Shown here: positions 19,120 to 25,965 of the stretch, piece by piece
Layout: each line of letters opens with the position of its first letter
Numbering within the stretch: position 1 is the stretch's first letter
From: Symsagittifera roscoffensis
Lineage: Eukaryota; Xenacoelomorpha; Acoela; Convolutidae
DNA: 25,965 nucleotides
Direction: 5' to 3'
NCBI RefSeq assembly: GCF_963678635.1
Contig: NW_026971614.1
Location: 1 to 25,965, forward strand
The notes under the pieces: model-generated
Seen by the model: the letters and a program-made list of their open reading frames with translations, nothing else
The model's database searches: none
What the model was told of the DNA's origin: nothing
Translations under genes and position numbers: made by a program

Positions 19120-20130
19120 TCGCGACACCTGTTCCTTGCCAGCAATGCGGAAAACTAGTGAGCTCTAAAAGGAACTTGAGCAGACATGAGCAAGAAGTTC
19201 ACAAGATCATTCCTCCACTCCTCCTTAAACTGTTTGCGATGCGTGTCTTCAATCATTCGAGAGTTTGTCGGAAGCCCGAGAGCACGTCGAGCTGGCTCAT
19301 GACATGACTTCCATTAGTCATTGTATAAATTGCCACACAAAATTTCTCACCGCGGAAAGCTATCAAAAACATTTGCCGAAGAAGCACGCCTTGCCAGTTT
19401 GGGATTGCATCGAGACGAGTTCTTCCGCTGCCCCAACGGAATGGGCGTTCAGAAGGAATTTGCGCCGATACGATCTCAAAACTGGTGAATACGAAATGGA
19501 TTTCCTTTAAGTCATGATGCAAAACAAGGAGGAAATAGATGCTGTCATACTGAAAGAGGTCCGAACAAAGTGCAATTGCATGTGGAAGTGGGGATGATCA
19601 AAGTTCCCACGGTGTAAGACGGGGACACTGGAGACTTCGAATGGGCCAAGCTATTTCTAAATACCAAGACATAGACAGTGTACTCCGAGGGAATCGCTGG
19701 GGATCAATACTTGGAACTGCTTGAACATATGGTCAACCAGGTCAGTTCGTTCTCCTCTCATAGTAGCGGACGGATTATCAATCGAATTAAAATTCTGCAA
19801 ATCAGCTTCGCGTTTTTCTCACCAATAGGAGCAGGATCCTACCTCGAGACAACTGATACACTGAGCACTGCATCTATTCTGCTCACAAAAATCAACGTTA
19901 AGGGTGATGACCGTTGTTTTCTATACTGCTTTTGTTGCAGCATATCACAACGTGAATGAGCTCGCCCTCTACCCCACATCTAGACGGTGGTTGGAGAAAA
20001 ATAAAGTCTCAACCTACGATCGGGGCAAAGAAGGAACTGTCAAAGTCAATGGGGAATACGAAATGCCAATGGGTCTGATGCATATCGACAGATTTGAAAG
20101 GCTGAACTATTGTCAAGTCAACGTTTTTCG

Positions 20131-20222
20131 GTAAGCAACTAAAAAAAAACCTCTTTAATTTTCTTCAATTATTCAAACCCTTTTCATTTTTCACGCCAAA
20201 ACTAGATATAAAATTTTTTAAC
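20131..20222 (+). other. Possible short intron or decayed spacer in the polymerase relic
   Basis: Coding similarity stops at a good donor-like gtaagc (20132) and resumes about 90 bp later at FMFNDAEF. The spacer is A/T-rich with a pyrimidine-rich stretch before resumption. A clear AG immediately before the resumed frame is lacking, so it could equally be an insertion or decay. Confidence 0.35.
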
Positions 20223-20347
20223 TGTTCATGTTCAACGATGCCGAATTTTTGCCCGTAAGGGTGTCGAGCAGACTCACCACTAGACTGATTATGGACTTGT
20301 TACTGCTGACAAATGGATCAAAATATCAGTATGTGTTGATAAGTGAT

Positions 20348-20414
20348 GAGCACAGCTCTGAGCACGATGAAGAGCTCTGAGCACGATGAACAGCTCTGAG
20401 CACGATGAAGAGCT
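20348..20414 (+). repeat. 19-bp minisatellite within the polymerase relic
   Basis: Three units based on gagcacgatgaagagctct start at 20360, 20379 and 20398 (the last partial), preceded by a shortened 12-bp unit at 20348. A 19-bp unit cannot preserve reading frame, so the array disrupts coding. It lies where the exonuclease and central polymerase regions should be, close to the internal deletion. Confidence 0.85.
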
Positions 20415-20803
20415 TTCAAATCATTAACGATCAATTAGCCACAATCAGTTTTTCAGTAACAAAAATATTATGGGACAAACTATGATAGTTGGTTCGACCA
20501 TCTTAGACTTCGCCAAGCGTTTCATGTTTCAATTTGATTATCAAAAGAAGAAACGGAATCTAAACTTGGAACTTTTTTACTCCGACACAGATATTTTTAT
20601 TTATGCCATAAAAACTGACGACGTTTACTAAGACTTAGAGAAAATAAAAGCTGATTTCGACATTTCAAATTATGATGAAGAACATTTCCTGTTTGACGAT
20701 ACCAATAAGAAAGTCGTGCTGAAGTGAAAAAAAGACGAGACTTGTGAGAAGCCGATCAGAGAATTCATCGCCCTAAAATCGAAACTATATTCGGTCTTCT
20801 TTA

Positions 20804-21148
20804 GTGTTAAGTAAAAATCCCAACTTAAGCCACCCTTCCACCTCCCACTACTCCCTTTTTTACAGAAAAAGTTACCACTACCACCACCAACTTTCCTTCA
20901 TCTTCCTTTAATTTGTTGCAATTAAATATGGGCACTTATCTGATTTAGGCAACATTACACAATGTTGCCTTTATTTTGATTTATCTGAATACATATTTTT
21001 TCTCTTTTCCTCTGTTTTAGTCATAATTCAGAATCTTCTGCTCTTTAGTAAAAAGAATGAAACTTAGTTCGGTAGACAGTGAGTTGCTGAAGTGAAATAA
21101 AACTATCTTCTTCCTTGTAGAACAAATAATAATTTTGCTCTTGTTTAG
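20804..21148 (+). other. Candidate GT-AG intron in the polymerase relic
   Basis: Polymerase coding similarity leaves at about 20803 (after KLYSVFF) and resumes at 21149 after ttgtttag. Using GT at 20804 and AG at 21147-21148 keeps the same reading frame on both sides, with the codon split after its first base. The donor (gtgtta) is weak. The interval has a pyrimidine-rich stretch and no coding. An inserted element is an alternative explanation. Confidence 0.45.
20947..20970. other. Perfect 10-bp hairpin inside the candidate intron
   Basis: aggcaacatt, loop acac, aatgttgcct: a perfect 10-pair stem followed by a T-rich stretch. Function unknown. It may be a chance palindrome or part of a small inserted element. 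Confidence 0.6.
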
Positions 21149-21648
21149 AAGGCCCTCAAAAACTGAGTGCCAAAGAAATAAAACGTAGTGCACAGCGAGA
21201 ACTGGTCCACTTAACCTTCAGAAACATATTACTCACTGGGAAAATAATGAAAGTGCACAGCTATAATACAGTATCGAAAGTTCACACCAATATGACAGTA
21301 AAACAAAACAAACTTGATACTAAAACATTTTCTCCTTTTCAACGGGATTTCGACAGTTTCCTTTGGCCATAAATCCGCCGAAAAAAAGCGTTTCTAGATG
21401 ACATTTACATGGTTATCGAGTAGGTCAACTCATACAACGAAATTGATAACAGTTCGCCCGGTTTTCAACTTCCCGATTGGGGACTTTCACAGCGGCCCTA
21501 CTCAGAAAAAGAGCTGCGAGAAGAAGAAACTTCTAGTAGCCGAGTCCGTGAGCGTTCCCCTGTAAATAACCCATTTATTTTATTGGAAGCTTCAGAAGAA
21601 AGACCATCTAAAAAACAGCGGAACGGAATTCAAAACATTAAGCAATAA

Positions 21649-22023
21649 ATTCTGAAACATAGTTTTTGAGATGATTTGTACTGCTCGTCCTTTTTATACT
21701 TCGATATAAACTTGTTTTCGTTTTTACAAATTTACCACTGCTAAAATTTTCGTATTGGGTTCAATCACTATTTTAACATAAATACTTTCAGCAAATCAAC
21801 CAGTTAACGCAAACCAGATGTTAATTCAAACAAATGTGTGAAATCCTTTAGTTCAGTTTTAACAACAACTTTTTATAAGCATGAAAAATCTTCGAAAAGA
21901 GAGAAAGCCAGGAAATGATATCCAGATGAAGCTAGGACGAAAAGAAAAATTCAGAATTTAGAACAATTAACTTTAATTATCGCGGGAAAAATGACCGCTT
22001 TAAAGCGAATTAGAAGGAATTTT
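21649..22023. other. Gene-free stretch between the polymerase relic and MITE
   Basis: AT-rich sequence with no open frame of recognisable product and no terminal repeat that I could assign to a Polinton end. Confidence 0.5.
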
Positions 22024-22025
22024 TG

Positions 22026-22206
22026 TATCGAGTCCCGGTTGTTAAGCTCAACTTAACAAGATCCTAAGGAGCGGTTTTTTACTTTAGGGGTGGGAACTTA
22101 TGTTCATTTACAAAATCCTATTAAGAACTAAAAAAATTAAATACTCCTTTCCTGGGAACTTGCTTAGGAAGAACCCCGGGCTTAGAATGCGAGACAGGAT
22201 ACAATA
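22026..22206 (+). mobile_element. MITE, same family as 9183-9391
   Basis: Starts ttgtatcgagtccc and ends gagacaggatacaa, an imperfect terminal inverted repeat. The interior gttgttaagctcaacttaac followed by aagatcctaag matches the minus strand of the element at 9183-9391. About 180 bp long and non-coding. The open frame crossing it on + is fortuitous. Confidence 0.72.
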
Positions 22207-22763
22207 CTACTTATTAAATTTTGTTAAAATTGGAAACCTAACTTTTGTGTCTTCAAAAGTTTCTTTAAGGAGGACAAATCTACTTTTTATGGGCCCTGCT
22301 TTTTTCAGCCCAAATTGAAGTTTTCCATTATGGTGGTTAATAGGTGATGCATCCTGACACGCTTGGCATCATGTTGATTTTACGGCCACCAATGCAAGGT
22401 TTCATTCTACATCTCTCACCGTCAGATCTTTTTAATCAGTTTTGTAACTTTTGTCGTAATTTAATGAAAATTATGATTGATTTCTACTATTATGCATCAT
22501 ATCATTATCACGATGACTAATATTATCATGCTTAATATAGCATGCTTTTTCAAAACAATTTTCTATTTTTATCATGATTTTGTTTTTAAACAAGCAAAGC
22601 TTGTGTTATAGTATGAATTATCCTTTTTTTCCAACCTAAGTCGCAAATGTTGTTGCGACGCAATTATTGTTGCAATAGAATGTGTTCATTTTGAAAGTCT
22701 TCATTTTGATCAATAACCAGCTATTAAGTACAGCTAATGCTAAGGGTATAAACACAGACGATT
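22207..22763. other. Gene-free stretch
   Basis: AT-rich sequence without a recognisable gene. There is some short-range repetition around tatcatgcttaatatagcat near 22525. Nothing else supported. Confidence 0.45.
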
Positions 22764-23450
22764 TTTGTTCCGACTTTTGTAAAAAAAAAAGTAACAGAAT
22801 ATTTGTGTTTGGCGTGGTTTTTTTTCTTCAAAAGAATTAGACTTTTTAACTAACCACTTTTGAAGTATTTTTTATATAATTAAAAACGTATTGTTGTCCC
22901 GAGCCTAAATTTTGAAAAACATTTTTTTTTGTGATCATTTCACGTAAAGTTATGGTGTTTTAAAAATTGCCATTTAGGCCAATTTTAGGCCAGATATATT
23001 TCGCGTTACCAATGCCTAAGCGGAGATTTAACCCGTCGTAGAAATCGTTCCAAATTGGTTAAAGAAAGTTTAATTGCCACAATTTATCTCGTACTAGGAG
23101 CAAATGTTTGTTCCGACTTTAGATACGAAAGTAACGGAATATTTGTGCTCGGGTGGATTTTTTTTCTTCAGACAAATTTCGTCTTTTTAACTACCCATTT
23201 TTGACGCAATTTTTAAATATCATTTAAAAGGTATTGTTGTTCTGAGCTCAAATTTGAAAAGATATTTCACCTGTGATCTTTTTTCGTTAAGTTATGGGGT
23301 TTTAAAGATTGCCATTTTGACCAATTTGGGACAATTAACGCACGATATATTTCGCGCTATTAACGCGTAAGCGGAGATTTAATCCGTCTTAGATATCGTT
23401 CCAAATTGGTTGAAAGAAGCTGATTTGCCATAATTGATTTGTTACAAGGA
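22764..23450. repeat. Two tandem units of about 343-349 bp
   Basis: Unit 1 begins tttgttccgactt at 22764 and unit 2 begins with the same string at 23107, an offset of 343 bp. Both contain gtaac-gaatatttgtg, then tattgttgt, then gccattt, then gatatatttcgcg, then gcggagattta, then cgttccaaattggtt in the same order. Units are roughly 75-80% identical by eye, so this is an old satellite-like duplication. Unit 2 ends in caaggagcgaa where unit 1 ends in ctaggagcaaa, pointing to a third unit that is broken off. No coding seen. Confidence 0.85.
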
Positions 23451-23464
23451 GCGAAATTTATCCT

Positions 23465-23751
23465 TTTGTACTTAATATGGCGTGGGGGGATGATTTCACA
23501 AAAAAAATTCAAATTTCAGATTTTTTTTTCTTCATTTTACTTTATTACATTTAGTTTTTTTATGTTACTATTGCTCCCTAAACTTCAAAAGGCAGTTGGA
23601 ACTTTCAGGGCTTCGCCCTGATACGAGCAGTCTTGTATCACTTTGTACTTAAAATGGCGTGAGGGGAGCTGGTTTTCACAAAAAATCTCAAATTAAAAAA
23701 AAATCATTTCCTTTTTATTTCATTTAATTTTTTTTATGTTATTACTGCTCC
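23465..23751. repeat. Two direct repeats, offset 177 bp, with hairpins between
   Basis: A block starting tttgtacttaatatggcgtg at 23465 and ending attgctcc at 23576 recurs at 23642-23751 (tttgtacttaaaatggcgtg to ctgctcc). Between them 23606-23620 is cagggcttcgccctg, a 6-pair stem with a 3-base loop. It is followed by atacgagcagtcttgtat, a short inverted repeat. The array abuts the 343-bp array. Confidence 0.8.
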
Positions 23752-25080
23752 ATAGACTGCTCTATAAGTTGAGGCATGTTAGTCGGTTAACTTCTTTTTT
23801 TTTGACAAATTGACTGGTACTGCTAATGCGTCATAATTGGCGTGCGTCACTTAAGAAATTTTGTAGACTCAAAGTTTTACTCATACAGTTTTTCCCAGTA
23901 GCTTTGTCGGTCTTTCTTTTGCTTGTGTATGCGACTTCGCCTCTGTTAAAATTATGATTTTTTTTATTAAGGTTATCATTGATTCTATTGTTCCGACCAT
24001 TCTGAGCAGTTGTAAAGAGCTATGGTTTAGTTTGGATTCTCTTCCGGACGGTATTTGATAAAATCTCATATGGTTTAAAGTTTGGTATCACATACAATCA
24101 ATTTTAGCGCGGTAATTTGGATAACAAAAAAAACAAAAAGATGTTTCAATGACAATTTTTGTATTAATTAGGTTTTTATGTTTTCTCAATTGGCATATGT
24201 TCACTTTTTCAGGTAATTCAATCTTCCTTCAAGGCAAAAAAAAACAATAAAATTTTTGTTTAGAGATCTGATATTTTCGAACACACGTTTCTTTAAGTTA
24301 TTTACGCATTGAGAGGGCATAAAGAGTTTTTGCGGCGTTTGTTTTGTTTGTGCTTTTATTTAAAAAAAAATACGGTGACCGGTAGCGTGCGTAGTTTTCG
24401 AGTGGACGTCATTACTAAGTTACTTTTTTTCAACAGCGTTTAAAAAAGTAGATCAGCAGAATCAGATAGCCAAAAAATGGAAAGTCATTATATAGCTTCT
24501 TTATATCTATGATTGATGAGGAAGTCTAAAACGATTTCAGAATTATCAACTTTTTAAAGGGATGTTCGAGATAGTAAAGTTGTGATAGTATTTGTGATTT
24601 CCCTTATATCTCTTTTACCGACAAAAGAAAGAAAGCAGTTGGATAATCAATTGATTATCAAGCAGCATCATATCCTAAAAATCTGGCTCTATGGAATCAC
24701 TCTTCACGCATTAAGATGGGAATTGCTATAATGCTTCGGGTTATAACTTGAAAAGATCTTCACAAAAACTTATCTCACCTCTAATATTATAACTTATTTA
24801 GGTGAATGATAATTTGGATCAAGGAAGTGACAAGTAGCAACTGTGTGCTTCGCTGCGCTTACCTTCGGCACGCGAAAAATTTCGCATGTGAATCAGTGTT
24901 AGACGTTTTTATACTGTTACGAATCGCCATTTATTACAAATTTTCATTTCACGATGCTTTTGTTACTTAGATTTTCAAAAAAAGGTGGAATATGTCTGCG
25001 CGTTTTAGTTTTTTCAAGTTTCGATGTTTTTTTGAGTTTCGGACATCAAAACTTTTAGAATCCGCCTCGAGCTAAAAATT
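23752..25080. other. Gene-free AT-rich stretch
   Basis: No recognisable product on either strand. Contains an 18-bp perfect palindrome, gataatcaattgattatc (24642-24659), and a GC-richer patch at 24843-24890 (tgcttcgctgcgcttacc). Confidence 0.5.
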
Positions 25081-25095
25081 TGAACAAAAAATCTC

Positions 25096-25371
25096 ATGAT
25101 TGAGAAATCAATTCAAACAGAACACAGCAACCTATTCAGTGTAATTGATAGATTACTGAACGCGAAATATTATAAATTTATTACAAACAATAAGTTGAAA
25201 AAATGTTTCATCAGTTGTTTGAATCGAAAGCTACTTCACAGTGAAATGGCCTTCCGAAACCTCAAGATTACGCCCTGGCAAAAGCACCCTTGTTTGATTA
25301 TAATTTTTGGGGATCAAATTCCTTACACTTGCAAATTTGAAAACGAGTTTGAAATTGCGATGTTGTTATAA
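25096..25371 (+). CDS. Unrecognised 91-codon ORF
   Basis: ATG-started frame upstream of the LINE relic on the same strand. It has a mixed, protein-like composition with four cysteines (KKCFISCLNRKLL; HPCLIIIFGDQIPYTC). No domain recognised. It may be a chance ORF, or a remnant of another element inserted in or beside the LINE. No ribosome or promoter signal can be judged in this eukaryotic DNA. Confidence 0.25.
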   Translation: MIEKSIQTEHSNLFSVIDRLLNAKYYKFITNNKLKKCFISCLNRKLLHSEMAFRNLKITPWQKHPCLIIIFGDQIPYTCKFENEFEIAMLL

Positions 25372-25520
25372 TATCACAAGACAATTTTAGTAGTTCGGGA
25401 AAAACTTTTGCAATAAAATTGTTCTTTATTTGAAATGCAGAAAGTTTTTTGCTGCACGGTTTGCCTTGAGCATCAAGTAGACCGAATATTTTGTTGAATT
25501 TATTTAAATTATCTGAAATT

Positions 25521-25965
25521 TTTCTCTTTTTCCTCTTTTTCTTGTTTACATTATAAATGACCTTCCTGAAGCAAGAAAAACGCGGACGTGTTGTTAATTG
25601 CAGACGCTACAAACTTAACCTCGATAAGTTGTTTGATCCAGGATGTACAAGATGACATGTTTTCCTTAAATAGTTGGTTTTAAGCGATTAAATTGGTGGT
25701 TAACTTCACTAAAACTGTTCAAATGAAAGAAAAATTAAGTGCTTCCAATCATACGTTTGAGTCAAACTCTAAGTTAAATGCAATAAAACCTGTTTGCAAG
25801 TGTTTGGGTGTCTATATTGATTCAAAATTCCTTTATAAACGTCCTATTGATTTTTTTGAAGAGAAACTTTGTAATCAATGTGGTATAGTTTCGAAATAGA
25901 AACATTATGTTCCTAGAAGTCAAATGATTATTTATTGGTCTAGCAATTTTTTTCTGATTCTCCAA
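25521..25965 (+). pseudogene. LINE (non-LTR retrotransposon) reverse transcriptase relic, 3' cut by the window
   Basis: The first recognisable piece, near 25525-25570, reads PLFLVYIINDLPEA, the block before the RT active site. After a frame change the active-site block reads LLIADATNLT at 25591-25620, where [FY]ADDT is normal, so the second catalytic Asp is lost. The same frame continues past a TAA at about 25678 with IKLVVNFTKTVQM, CLGVYIDSKF and EEKLCNQCGIVSK. A TAG at 25897 follows, and then HYVPRSQMIIY runs to the window end. These are the thumb-side motifs of LINE RTs common in invertebrates. Upstream RT and endonuclease domains are not recognisable. Dead copy. Confidence 0.85.

Larger units (their letters stand above)
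19120..21648 (+). pseudogene. Protein-primed type B DNA polymerase (Polinton/adintovirus type) relic with N-terminal zinc fingers
   Basis: Order of recognisable parts: three C2H2 fingers (19137-19385, each C-x2-C-x12-H-x4-H, with a frame break between fingers 1 and 2); AFRRNLRRYDLKTGEYEMDF (to 19507); SPIGAGSYLETT (about 19820); DDRCFLYCF (about 19905); HNVNELALYPTS and a following segment to NVFR (20130); FMFNDAEFLPVRVS (about 20228); then the C-terminal polymerase domain with MGQTMIVGSTILDFAKRFM (20470) and YSDTDIF (20578), the motif C that holds the catalytic aspartates. LSAKEIKRS and a basic tail RPSKKQRNG end at TAA 21646. The exonuclease domain and motifs A and B are missing, so a large internal deletion has occurred. 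Stops at 20629, 20725, 21370 and 21421, and several frame changes, make it non-functional. Polymerases of this type replicate Polintons by protein priming. Confidence 0.88.

Noticed and set aside
18777-19158. ORFs on both strands just before the polymerase relic
   Set aside because: Low-complexity hydrophobic composition, mutually overlapping and without recognisable domains. The real frame with zinc finger 1 starts later in another frame.
21649-22023. Polinton terminal inverted repeat near the end of the polymerase relic
   Set aside because: I could not find an inverted match to any sequence upstream of copy 2 or at the window start. A computed self-alignment would be needed to exclude a diverged one.
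22100-22318. 72-codon + ORF
   Set aside because: Runs through the MITE and its flank. No protein family and composition follows the MITE sequence.
22764-23751. Possible CRISPR-like array
   Set aside because: The repeats are long (177-349 bp), directly adjacent and diverged, with no short repeat/spacer pattern. They are satellite-like tandem repeats.

Overview
The window looks like AT-rich, repeat-dominated nuclear DNA of an invertebrate animal. I infer this from Polinton/Maverick (adintovirus-like) genes, a LINE reverse transcriptase, MITE-like elements, minisatellites and a plausible GT-AG intron, with no bacterial gene organisation. The integrase wording is of a type I associate with cnidarian and other invertebrate Polintons, but I cannot name the species. 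I see no intact host gene and no CRISPR, rRNA or convincing tRNA.

Layout. (1) 1-5905 and 9567-15942 are two direct copies of one decayed Polinton segment, only a few percent different by eye. Each copy carries, all on +: a possible RNase H-fold (DEDD-like) relic, an unknown short frame, a small ORF with one candidate membrane segment, an FtsK/HerA-type packaging ATPase, a retroviral-type DDE integrase, a penton-like minor capsid protein, a small basic core-like protein, and a double-jelly-roll major capsid protein. A degenerate unknown gene on the minus strand converges on the capsid gene. (2) 5988-7068 is a terminal-inverted-repeat element full of palindromes. (3) 7069-9566 has no genes apart from a minisatellite with an inverted arm and a MITE. 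(4) 16620-17198 is an unrecognised decayed coding stretch. (5) 19120-21648 is a decayed protein-primed type B DNA polymerase gene, with N-terminal zinc fingers and the C-terminal polymerase motif but no middle. (6) 22024-25080 holds a second MITE of the same family and two tandem-repeat arrays. (7) 25521-25965 is a LINE reverse-transcriptase relic running off the window.

How it fits together. Packaging ATPase, penton and major capsid, small core protein, integrase and protein-primed polymerase are the standard parts of a virus-like Polinton. Every one is broken here. The two capsid-module copies share stops, frameshifts and a 49-bp tandem duplication, so the copying most likely happened after the element had died (segmental duplication, not two transpositions). 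The polymerase relic lies downstream of copy 2 on the same strand and could be the rest of the same element. I did not find a clearly new functional system. The most notable points are the post-mortem duplication, the small ORF open in both copies, and the palindrome-rich element.
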